Shown piece after piece: positions 8,146 through 14,559 of a stretch of DNA of 17,304 nucleotides. The stretch lies in NCBI GenBank assembly GCA_009929055.1, contig SABI01000026.1, positions 1 to 17,304 on the forward strand, read 5' to 3'. The translations under genes were made by a program, and so were the position numbers. Position 1 is the first letter of the stretch. Each line of letters opens with the position of its first letter. The notes below the pieces were generated by a model. The model did not search any database and had not been told where the DNA came from. It saw only the letters and a program-made list of their open reading frames with translations. The DNA comes from Spirochaetia bacterium. Its GTDB lineage: Bacteria > Spirochaetota > Spirochaetia > Sphaerochaetales > Sphaerochaetaceae.

Positions 8146-8813
8146 AACTCCCCCTTTTCTAATTCTTCAAATGTATCATATATATTGGTAAAACCGGAAG
8201 AAATTAATGTTTCTTTTCCCCTAAACCCCCAAGAAACTAAGGCACAACGAACCTGAGCTGCTTTTGCAGTCAGACCATCTACTTCACTATCCCCTACGAA
8301 CAGGAGTTCTTCTTCTTTAATAGAATACTTACCCATAAAAGCTTGCAAAGAAGCAGGGTCTGGTTTGAGAGGATAATCACTATGCGCACCTAATACAAAA
8401 GAGAAGGGAATTGTAGGAAAAAGCTTTTCTACTATTACTTGAACTAAAGGGTCTTCTTTATTTGAGAGAACTCCAAGAATATACCCCTTATTAATCAGCC
8501 GTGTTAAAAATTGAGTAGTTCCATCATATTCGTTTGTAAATTGGGCAGGGTAGTGTGAATAGGTATCAAGGAGGATAGTAAGCATTTCATCTAACTGATC
8601 CTCTATCACAGTGCCCTCTTTTAAGATGACAGCTTTTTTGAGGGCATTTTTTAATCCCCTACCAACACACAGTTTTCCTTCTGCATCACTAATGGCTTCA
8701 TAACCATATCTATTGAGAGCTTTATTCATTGCGAAGGTGATATCTTTTATAGTATCAGCAATGGTACCATCTAAATCAAATAGGATAGCTTTATAAGAAG
8801 TTGTCGATTTCAT
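8142..8813 (-). CDS. HAD-superfamily phosphatase, phosphoglycolate-phosphatase-like
   Basis: Cytoplasmic HAD hydrolase of 223 residues. Motif I is LFDLDGT at 11-17 (nucleophile D13, acid D15). A helical cap of subclass I follows. Motif II is LSNK around 116-119, with K150 in KPDP, and motif III/IV is GDSEVDG at 174-180. This pattern fits Gph/PgmB-like enzymes; 2-phosphoglycolate, beta-glucose 1-phosphate or other small phosphates are possible. Its coupling to a sugar mutase makes a sugar phosphate substrate reasonable, but that is inference. It is first in the five-gene cluster. Upstream, AGGAGGG lies 13 bases before the ATG, farther than usual, and a perfect TATAAT (8821-8826) lies between them. 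Start control is therefore ambiguous. Confidence 0.88.
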   Translation of the reverse strand: MKSTTSYKAILFDLDGTIADTIKDITFAMNKALNRYGYEAISDAEGKLCVGRGLKNALKKAVILKEGTVIEDQLDEMLTILLDTYSHYPAQFTNEYDGTTQFLTRLINKGYILGVLSNKEDPLVQVIVEKLFPTIPFSFVLGAHSDYPLKPDPASLQAFMGKYSIKEEELLFVGDSEVDGLTAKAAQVRCALVSWGFRGKETLISSGFTNIYDTFEELEKGEL

Positions 8814-8820
8814 ATGATTG

Positions 8821-8826
8821 ATTATA
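8821..8826 (-). promoter_or_regulatory. candidate -10 box for the phosphatase/mutase/comEC/rsmA cluster
   Basis: Read on the minus strand this is a perfect TATAAT ending 7 bases before the ATG at 8813, which would place the transcript start at the start codon itself. No good -35 lies 16-18 bases upstream. The distant Shine-Dalgarno-like AGGAGGG (8827-8833) would not be transcribed if this box is used. Confidence 0.3.
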
Positions 8827-8834
8827 CCCTCCTA

Positions 8835-8863
8835 TTGCCTTATATGCTAGAGATGTATAGAAT
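8835..8863 (+). promoter_or_regulatory. sigma70-type promoter for the first MFS gene
   Basis: TTGCCT (8835-8840), a 17-base spacer and TAGAAT (8858-8863) match the consensus boxes at 4/6 and 5/6. Transcription would start around 8870, one or two bases before the ATG at 8872, so the mRNA may be leaderless. No Shine-Dalgarno precedes the ATG, consistent with this. Confidence 0.5.
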
Positions 8864-8871
8864 CTTTGTTC

Positions 8872-10110
8872 ATGTACAAAGGAACAATTATTGCGACCTA
8901 TATAGGTAATTTCGTGGGGGCTCTAGTAACCAACCTCCCCCCTCTATTATTTGTAATTTTTATGAATTCATACCACCTTTCTTACGAACAGATTGGAAGG
9001 CTTGTATTAATCAACTTCTTTACTCAAATCATCGCTGATTTAGCAAATGCTAAAGCTGTTGATAAGTTTGGGGTGAGACCCTTCATTACCGCAGGGCATG
9101 CCCTAGTTGTTTTTGGGTTTATTATCCTCTCTATCTCCCCAATTATATTTCCAAGCAATCCATATGCTGTAATCATTATTGCAACTATTATTTTCAGCTA
9201 CGGAGGGGGTCTTCTTGAGCTTCTCCTTTCTGCAATAGTGGGAGCTATTCCAGGAGATGAAAAAATTAAAGCAATGAGCCTCCTTCACTCTTTCTATGCT
9301 TGGGGTTTTATTGCCGTAATATTAGTAACAACTCTTCTCATAACAGTTTTAGGACCTGAGAATTGGTATTTTATCCCCCTTATTTGGGCTATCGTTCCCC
9401 TCATTAATTTTATTTTATTTCTAAAAGTTCCTTTAGCTCCTATGGTTCATCACGATAAGAGGGTAAAAAGTAGAACACTCCTCTCCTCCCCTTTCTTCTT
9501 ACTTGTCTTAATGGGGATTTTGGTTGGAGGGGCTAGTGAAGTTATTATTAGCCAGTGGACATCTACCTTTGCAGAAAATGCATTAGGGCTCTCTAAGGCA
9601 ACAGGGAATTTAATTGGTCTTGTGTTCTTTGCTTTTTTCTTAGGGGTGGGAAGGTTAATTTTTGGTCATTATGGCAAAGATCAACATGTGTGGTTATTTA
9701 TGTTTTATGGAACAATTTTAACCATTGGTTGTTATCTTGTTGCAGGACTCTCTCCTTGGCCTATTGTCTCTTTGTTAGCCTGTATCTTAAGTGGACTTGG
9801 AGTCTCTCTGTTGTGGCCAGGGTCAATAGTCCTAGCTCACGCACGGTTCCCTCACGCTTCTGCTGCCTTATTTGCCCTGTTAGCCGCAGCTGGAGATACA
9901 GGAGCGGCACTAGGACCCTATAGTGTGGGTGTTGTTACTGATATAAGTATTGCTCATGGAATTACAGCCCCTCTTCAAATGGGGATCCTTAGTGCAACAA
10001 TTTTTCCTATTATTATGCTCATCACCCTCTTATTTATTAAACGCAATCAAACGGCAACCGGACTTGATGGGTCAGGTCTATCAAGAGGATCTTCTTTAAC
10101 AGAGAGATAG
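8872..10110 (+). CDS. major facilitator superfamily transporter
   Basis: A 412-residue polytopic membrane protein with about twelve helices. Residues 62-69 (AVDKFGVR) are the loop between helices 2 and 3 that carries the MFS motif A (D-x-x-G-R). MSLLHSFYAWGF in the fifth-helix region resembles the LH-F-G signature of sugar-type MFS proteins in the FucP-like branch, so a sugar or organic acid is a reasonable but unproven substrate. GLGVSLLWPGSIVLA in the second half is also typical. I prefer the ATG at 8872 over a TTG two codons upstream; neither has a Shine-Dalgarno. It diverges from the phosphatase gene across only 58 bases. Its 3' end overlaps the convergent ykgJ-like gene by 64 bases. Confidence 0.87.
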   Translation: MYKGTIIATYIGNFVGALVTNLPPLLFVIFMNSYHLSYEQIGRLVLINFFTQIIADLANAKAVDKFGVRPFITAGHALVVFGFIILSISPIIFPSNPYAVIIIATIIFSYGGGLLELLLSAIVGAIPGDEKIKAMSLLHSFYAWGFIAVILVTTLLITVLGPENWYFIPLIWAIVPLINFILFLKVPLAPMVHHDKRVKSRTLLSSPFFLLVLMGILVGGASEVIISQWTSTFAENALGLSKATGNLIGLVFFAFFLGVGRLIFGHYGKDQHVWLFMFYGTILTIGCYLVAGLSPWPIVSLLACILSGLGVSLLWPGSIVLAHARFPHASAALFALLAAAGDTGAALGPYSVGVVTDISIAHGITAPLQMGILSATIFPIIMLITLLFIKRNQTATGLDGSGLSRGSSLTER

Positions 10111-10700
10111 GATGCAATAAATGAGAGATGATTAATAGCTGTATGAACGGCATCAGGCAATGAAGTAGTTGAAGTATCTAAAACTAGGGAATTCAATCTA
10201 CTACTTGCGTCTTGCATCGTTTGAATCTCTTTAACTTTTTCTATAATCTCACCACTCTCTATAAGACTTTTTTGGGAAGCATCACTATTATATTTACATT
10301 TTCTAAATATGGGGGTGTTATATTTAGTTTTTGAAGGGGCAGCACCAAAGAGGCGGCACACCATAGTTCTCACAGGATAAATTTGACAATGATAGGCCTC
10401 TTCTTTGTTATATAAGGGACACCCTTCTCCTTCATATGTAGGATCCATTAAGGAGATAAGAGAAGCATCTTTTTTAATAAACAATAGATATGCTGCAATA
10501 AGAGAACCTTCAAGATAAGTCACATCCGGAATAAAGTGCTCACAGCAAGTACCACATGATGGGGGACAGCTTATATCTAATGTAGTGGTAAAGAGGTGGG
10601 AGTGTTGGTCTATATCGTTATACAACTCGAGTAAATCTAACCATTGTGAAGATATTGAGGAGCCTTGTAATTGATTAATGATTGAGAGAAATTCATCCAT
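10047..10700 (-). CDS. YkgJ-family cysteine-cluster protein
   Basis: A soluble protein of 217 residues with the YkgJ family (UPF0153, putative zinc/iron-chelating domain) cysteine pattern. C45, C49, C52 and C53 lie in CPPSCGTCC. C94 lies in GCPLY, C105 and C115 in CQIYPVRTMVCR, and C135 completes eight. The family is thought to bind metal, but its reaction is not established to my knowledge. A roughly 40-residue N-terminal helical extension precedes the cluster. AAGGGA lies about 10 bases before the ATG. It follows corA on the same strand but has a strong promoter of its own. The last 64 bases are antisense to the end of the MFS gene, so both C-termini are constrained by each other. Confidence 0.85.
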   Translation of the reverse strand: MDEFLSIINQLQGSSISSQWLDLLELYNDIDQHSHLFTTTLDISCPPSCGTCCEHFIPDVTYLEGSLIAAYLLFIKKDASLISLMDPTYEGEGCPLYNKEEAYHCQIYPVRTMVCRLFGAAPSKTKYNTPIFRKCKYNSDASQKSLIESGEIIEKVKEIQTMQDASSRLNSLVLDTSTTSLPDAVHTAINHLSFIASYLSVKEDPLDRPDPSSPVAV

Positions 10701-10731
10701 GTATATATATTCCCTTGCAATAAGTAGAGGA

Positions 10732-10761
10732 ATAATATGGTAAACTAGATGTATCGGTCAA
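10732..10761 (-). promoter_or_regulatory. sigma70-type promoter for the ykgJ-like gene
   Basis: On the minus strand TTGACC (10761-10756), an 18-base spacer and TATTAT (10737-10732) each match consensus at 5/6. It lies in the 68-base gap after the corA stop. Transcription would begin near 10725, leaving about 25 bases of leader that hold the Shine-Dalgarno AAGGGA. Confidence 0.6.
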
Positions 10762-10768
10762 GATAGAA

Positions 10769-11785
10769 TTAATCACTAGTAGAAACTTTTGATGCTCTTA
10801 CTTTTGTTCTCTTCTTCCCTTTTAATTCACGCCCTTTTCTTTTAATTTTTCTCTTTCTTTTTTCACTCAAAAGGAGAGCACTACCAAGTCCAGTAAAGAG
10901 GGAAATGAGCATTATCACAAACATCATAATATGGTTTTCAGCAAAGGGAAGATCAATATTCATCCCATAATACCCTACGATAAAGGTTGGAAACATGAAG
11001 GCAATTGAGATAACAGTCAATCTTCTCATGATGATACTTAAGTTGTTACTAATAACTGATGCAAAGGCATCCATTGTTCCCGTAAGGATAGATGAGTAAA
11101 TATTAGCCATTTCTATAGCTTGTTTGTTATCAATAATAATATCTTCTAAAAATTCTCTCTCTTCTTCTGTAGGAACTTTAAAGTAGGGAGATTTTTGTAA
11201 TTTCTCAAGTAATACTTCATTTGTTGCTAAAGAAGTTGTGAAGTAAACTAATGATTTTTGTATCGATAAGAGTTGAATGAGTTCATCATTTCGTACACTT
11301 CGGTGAAGTTCTTCTTCTACCAGGTTTTTTTGTCTGTTTAGATATTTAAGAAGGCGAATGTAGACCATGGCAGCTCGCCCCATGATAGAGATGACAAATC
11401 CTTCTTGAGTCTCTATTGGATATTGCCTAAACCTATTTCGAGAAAAATCTTCAAGGATAACACTATCACTTTGACAGATGGTAATAATGGTGTTTTCCAT
11501 CATTACGATTCCTAGTGGTACGCAATACTGGTTTATCCCATGCGCATCATCTGCAAAAGCGGGAAGACGAACAATAAGGGCGACATAATCGTCTTCTTTT
11601 TCGATTCGTGCCTGTTCATCCATGTCCATTATGTCAGCAAGAAGTTCGCTGCTTACAGCATAATCTTCTTGAAGTTGAGAGATATCATCACGAGTAACTT
11701 CTCGAGCATCAACCCATACGTATCCATCAATTGTCCCATGTGGTCCATTTGATTGGCGATTCATTGTGTTTCTTATTGTAATCAC
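10769..11785 (-). CDS. corA: CorA-family magnesium transporter
   Basis: CorA is a pentameric inner-membrane channel importing Mg2+ (sometimes Co2+ or Ni2+). The 338-residue protein has a large cytoplasmic alpha/beta domain containing DEQARIEKEDDY, then two C-terminal helices with the selectivity motif YGMN (GMN at 274-276) between them. I chose the GTG at 11785. It gives the usual VITI/MITI opening of this subfamily, and GGAGGAACC sits directly before it, the same 9 bases that precede the leader ORF. Alternative ATGs at 11800 (Shine-Dalgarno touching the start) and 11815 (none) are weaker. Two oddities: the loop after GMN reads IDLPFAENH rather than the common MPE-type loop, and a strongly basic tail of about 31 residues follows helix 2. 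It lies downstream of a 29-codon ORF. Confidence 0.88.
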   Translation of the reverse strand: MITIRNTMNRQSNGPHGTIDGYVWVDAREVTRDDISQLQEDYAVSSELLADIMDMDEQARIEKEDDYVALIVRLPAFADDAHGINQYCVPLGIVMMENTIITICQSDSVILEDFSRNRFRQYPIETQEGFVISIMGRAAMVYIRLLKYLNRQKNLVEEELHRSVRNDELIQLLSIQKSLVYFTTSLATNEVLLEKLQKSPYFKVPTEEEREFLEDIIIDNKQAIEMANIYSSILTGTMDAFASVISNNLSIIMRRLTVISIAFMFPTFIVGYYGMNIDLPFAENHIMMFVIMLISLFTGLGSALLLSEKRKRKIKRKGRELKGKKRTKVRASKVSTSD

Positions 11786-11835
11786 GGTTCCTCCACTCAT
11801 CTCCTGAAGGACCATTCACCAGAGGCTTTACATCT

Positions 11836-11925
11836 CTATGGGTAAAGGGGCAGGAGAAATTCAATCTGCTTAGCATAATTTGATAGTATATGTTCTCTAC
11901 TACCACCATCGTCTGTATTAGACAT
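11836..11925 (-). CDS. 29-codon leader ORF upstream of corA
   Basis: A short ORF beginning at ATG 11925 with a strong Shine-Dalgarno (AGGAGG, followed by AACCC before the ATG) and ending at a TAG (11838-11836), about 50 bases before the corA GTG. The peptide has an acidic/glycine start (MSNTDDGGS) and a hydrophobic, proline-containing end (FLLPLYP). I do not recognise it. Its ribosome site shares the exact 9-mer GGAGGAACC with corA, so both are likely translated. Salmonella corA has a leader ORF (corL) that controls Rho-dependent termination; a similar role here is inference. It is not the missing N-terminus of CorA, since its frame closes at the TAG and an in-frame stop precedes the longest corA ORF. 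Confidence 0.5.
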   Translation of the reverse strand: MSNTDDGGSREHILSNYAKQIEFLLPLYP

Positions 11926-11943
11926 GGGTTCCTCCTACAATGT

Positions 11944-11971
11944 ATTTTAGATGTGTGGACTGATTATCCAA
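11944..11971 (-). promoter_or_regulatory. candidate promoter for the leader ORF and corA
   Basis: On the minus strand TTGGAT (11971-11966), a 16-base spacer and TAAAAT (11949-11944) form a moderate sigma70-like pair, matching consensus at 3/6 and 5/6. It is placed just ahead of the AGGAGG of the leader ORF. Its -35 lies only five bases from that of the divergent HD-gene promoter. Confidence 0.4.
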
Positions 11972-11976
11972 TCCAC

Positions 11977-12005
11977 TTGTCATAGTAGCACATCATAGAT
12001 ATGAT
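11977..12005 (+). promoter_or_regulatory. sigma70-type promoter for the HD-domain gene
   Basis: TTGTCA (11977-11982), a 17-base spacer and TATGAT (12000-12005) each match consensus at 5/6. Transcription would start near 12012, leaving about 45 bases of leader that include the Shine-Dalgarno AAGGAG (12043-12048). Confidence 0.6.
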
Positions 12006-12056
12006 AAAAAGAGGTTTACCCAAATTTTACTATCTAAAATATAAGGAGCTACCATT

Positions 12057-12617
12057 ATGATTACTCGAGAAGAGGCTTTTTCAATATATACTACCTATAA
12101 TAGTTCACCAACTTTACTAAAACATGCCCTAAGTGTAGAGGCTACTATGAAACGATTTGCTTTATACTATAAAGAAGATGTAGAGTATTGGGGGATAGTA
12201 GGACTCCTACACGATATTGATTATGAAAAATATCCACAAGAGCATTGTAAAATGGCCCCAGTAATCTTAAGAAAGCACAATATTGAAGAAGAGATGATCC
12301 ACTCTATAGTGAGCCATGGATGGGGCCTTTGTAGTGATGTTGAGCCTGTTTCTACTATGGAAAAGGTCTTATATACTATTGATGAACTTACTGGCCTTAT
12401 AAGTGCTACTGCCCTCATGAGACCTTCTAAGTCTTTGAGTGACTTAGAGGTTAAATCTGTAATGAAAAAATGGAAAACAAAAGGGTTTTCAGCTGGAGTA
12501 GATAGAGATCTTATTCTAGGTGGGTGTAAGATGCTTAACTTAGAATTAAGTGAAGTGATATCATTGACAATTGAAGGGATGAGAAGTATCGCAAAAGAGT
12601 TAGATTTCGCCTCTTAA
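12057..12617 (+). CDS. HD-domain protein (HDIG type), putative phosphohydrolase
   Basis: A cytoplasmic protein of 186 residues with the metal-binding pattern of HD hydrolases: H23, the H52-D53 pair in GLLHDIDY, H63, H87 in SHGW, and D109 in TIDELTG. This matches the small HDIG-type proteins common in clostridia and spirochaetes, often annotated as hydrolases of unknown substrate. Members of the superfamily cleave phosphoester bonds in nucleotides, but nothing here identifies the substrate. Residues 110-186 form a helical tail. The Shine-Dalgarno AAGGAG is eight bases from the ATG. The gene has its own promoter, is monocistronic, and its stop codon overlaps that of the convergent 518-residue gene by four bases. 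Confidence 0.85.
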   Translation: MITREEAFSIYTTYNSSPTLLKHALSVEATMKRFALYYKEDVEYWGIVGLLHDIDYEKYPQEHCKMAPVILRKHNIEEEMIHSIVSHGWGLCSDVEPVSTMEKVLYTIDELTGLISATALMRPSKSLSDLEVKSVMKKWKTKGFSAGVDRDLILGGCKMLNLELSEVISLTIEGMRSIAKELDFAS

Positions 12618-14170
12618 TGGAGAGGGGCATTCTCTGGAACAAATGAACTCTCTATATGTTCGAGGCGTATAATCCCTTGTTTATTCATGATAAGTTTTAC
12701 ATGATGTAGATCTTCTATTTTATGCTTATCACCACTTTCGGTAATTATGATATGCACGTGATAGACTTTACTCTCTTGCTGAATCTCTATTTCATGTTCA
12801 TCGGTTGGAACATACCGATAATCTTCACTATCATCCATCTCTTTTAACCAATCATCTATTCTTAATCGAATGACTACAGAGATTGAATTAATCCAGGGAC
12901 CAAGGGCTTTTTTCTTTTCATGTTGGAAAATTTTTACAAACCGAGTGTAGTGAACAACATCTTCTTCAGGGAGCATGTCGATAAACGGGCTATCCCCCTC
13001 TTCTCTTACCCTTTGAATGAAGGTGGGGAGTTTTGAGGAGCCATGCATTCTTATTACAACTTTGGTTTTGTTTATTTTTCTTTTTGTTCGAGGGGCATAG
13101 AAAAAGAATACTTGGTCAGAGAAAAGACGAGGGACAAGACGTGTAAAAAAGGCCCTAAGACCCTCTTTTATTCTGTCTTTAAACACATAGGCTAATATAA
13201 TAAGTAATGCCCATTGCATACTATTTTTTAAGAAAAACCTTTCAGCAAAAATTGCTGTTAATGTAGCAAACGTCATTGCAATAGCTGCTGCTGTCCCAGC
13301 TAAAATACCCCCTATTCTTTTGGGCGATTTAGATTCTACAGGTTGAAGATAAAGGACTGATTGGGTCCACTTCTTTAATTCTGCACTACGATAAACCCTA
13401 CTTTCCTTATTATCTTTCGAATTTGGGATTATTACAGAGATATAATTTTTATTTTTGCGATGTTGAGCTTCATCTTTTGCATATGTAATGAGAAATATAT
13501 ATGTATCTCTTTGGAGGAGAGGGTATGCTTGAGCGAGTCGAAATAGGTCAATATGAGTAGTTTCGACTAAGAGGCTCATCGCTTCATCTCCCCACGCAAA
13601 TGCACTACAAATTTTATTTCCATTAGGATAATGACAATCTATCTTCTCAATAATCCCTCGATAACGATGCAAAGCTTCTCTTGTCTCGCTTCCCCAGTGA
13701 TAGAGGAGAGAGAGAACTTCTTGGGCAGTACCCCGTTTCATAATATCTTTGCATTCTTGAATCGTTGCACTCGCTTCATGCCGAAATGAGTTACATAGAG
13801 TTTGAATTTCATGAATGACAATCTCATCATCTACTTTAGAAGATCCAGCTATAAGTTGATGTGCATAAAGTTCAATAAGATAGAGCGGACTGATTATATT
13901 TGAAGAATCAACGAGTTCATCAATAGTTATTTCAGGAGAGGAGTAACGAGCATGTGCTTGGAACTTACGAAGCATTGCATCCCTTTTAATCACATTAGCA
14001 GAGACATTTAGTTGAGGAGGAGAGAATATATAATAATCTATATCTTTCTTATAAGAAGAGTGATTAGGGATAGGATACGTTATTTTTACTTCTAAATGTC
14101 TTGATGAATGAATTCTAATATCTATCACTTTCTTTACTCCGTTTGAAAGAGCATTATAAATCACCCTCAT
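12614..14170 (-). CDS. unknown conserved-looking membrane protein, 518 residues
   Basis: I cannot assign this protein to a named family. It has a soluble N-terminal region of about 280 residues. This opens with beta strands and a motif around DIDYYIFSPPQL (43-54), then NIISPLYLIELYAHQLIAG (91-109), and continues with helical segments. Two membrane helices (about 286-308 and 313-330) are followed by a soluble region of about 185 residues, with positively charged stretches (RTKRKINKTK, 361-370) and a beta-rich end. Both soluble parts are probably cytoplasmic, since the two helices form a hairpin. The ATG at 14170 has no Shine-Dalgarno; a strong AAGGAGG lies 36 bases upstream, out of range. The gene is monocistronic and diverges from the DUF3006-like gene. 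No transposon or phage context is visible. Confidence 0.8.
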   Translation of the reverse strand: MRVIYNALSNGVKKVIDIRIHSSRHLEVKITYPIPNHSSYKKDIDYYIFSPPQLNVSANVIKRDAMLRKFQAHARYSSPEITIDELVDSSNIISPLYLIELYAHQLIAGSSKVDDEIVIHEIQTLCNSFRHEASATIQECKDIMKRGTAQEVLSLLYHWGSETREALHRYRGIIEKIDCHYPNGNKICSAFAWGDEAMSLLVETTHIDLFRLAQAYPLLQRDTYIFLITYAKDEAQHRKNKNYISVIIPNSKDNKESRVYRSAELKKWTQSVLYLQPVESKSPKRIGGILAGTAAAIAMTFATLTAIFAERFFLKNSMQWALLIILAYVFKDRIKEGLRAFFTRLVPRLFSDQVFFFYAPRTKRKINKTKVVIRMHGSSKLPTFIQRVREEGDSPFIDMLPEEDVVHYTRFVKIFQHEKKKALGPWINSISVVIRLRIDDWLKEMDDSEDYRYVPTDEHEIEIQQESKVYHVHIIITESGDKHKIEDLHHVKLIMNKQGIIRLEHIESSFVPENAPLH

Positions 14171-14260
14171 ACATAAATCAACATTACATGAATGAGATTT
14201 GTCTCTCTCCTCCTTGGGTAGACAGAGATTTCTACATCTACATCTTAAAATAAAGATTGT

Positions 14261-14289
14261 TTGACTATTGATAAGTTATTAGTCATACT
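14261..14289 (+). promoter_or_regulatory. candidate promoter with overlapping inverted repeat, DUF3006-like gene
   Basis: TTGACT (14261-14266, 5/6), a 17-base spacer and CATACT (14284-14289, 4/6). The inverted repeat TGACTA-N12-TAGTCA (14262-14285) covers both boxes and could be an operator. Transcription would begin near 14296, just before the Shine-Dalgarno GAGGAG (14311-14316). Confidence 0.4.
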
Positions 14290-14324
14290 AACTCATCTAA
14301 TATATAAAGAGAGGAGAAATGTTT

Positions 14325-14489
14325 ATGGATCAAAAAACTTACCTAATTGTTGATTTTATAGAGGATAGAGCTATCACAACATGTTCTGATGGTAGAACAG
14401 TAGAGATTGAGTTTGAGAATATTCCAGAGGATAGTAAGAAAGGAGATACTCTTTTACATACTGAGGGAACCTATGTTAAACAAAAATAG
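14325..14489 (+). CDS. small DUF3006-like protein
   Basis: A 54-residue protein. The order VDFIEDRAITTCSDGRTVE, then IPEDSKKGDTL, then G-x-Y matches the small DUF3006 family: an opening VD-x-x-E-D strand, a short glycine turn, an (L/I)PE-x-x-K-x-GD-x-L block and a final strand. The fold is likely a small beta barrel; function unknown. GAGGAG precedes two ATGs: the one at 14325 has eight bases of spacing, the one at 14319 (adding MF) only two, so 14325 is preferred. From memory, DUF3006 genes in Firmicutes often sit next to ComEC-type metallo-beta-lactamase genes; here it is alone, about 9 kb from a comEC lacking that domain. A hairpin with a T tract follows. Confidence 0.7.
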   Translation: MDQKTYLIVDFIEDRAITTCSDGRTVEIEFENIPEDSKKGDTLLHTEGTYVKQK

Positions 14490-14526
14490 ATTGTTTCCTT
14501 CTTGACCTAATTACTTTAGAAGTATA

Positions 14527-14559
14527 GGGTATCCTTTAATCTTAAGGATACCCATTTTT
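14527..14559 (+). terminator. hairpin with T tract between the DUF3006-like and MFS genes
   Basis: A perfect 10-bp stem (GGGTATCCTT at 14527-14536 with AAGGATACCC at 14544-14553) has a seven-base loop and is followed by ATTTTT, a standard intrinsic terminator shape for the small upstream gene. The T tract runs directly into the ATG of the MFS gene at 14560. AAGGA in the right arm is the only Shine-Dalgarno available to that gene, 11 bases away. The same hairpin could therefore control the MFS gene. Confidence 0.7.

Noticed and set aside
10069..10091. Small stem CTTGAT/ATCAAG in the overlap of the MFS and ykgJ-like genes as a terminator
   Set aside because: Six base pairs with an 11-base loop and no T tract; inside coding sequence on both strands.
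11727..11909. 60-codon minus-strand frame crossing from the corA leader into corA
   Set aside because: It has no ribosome site, overlaps the better-supported 29-codon ORF and the corA start in another frame, and its sequence resembles no family.
12609..12625. Small stem CCTCT/AGAGG around the stop codons of the HD and 518-residue genes
   Set aside because: Only five base pairs and no T tract on either strand; insufficient for a terminator call.
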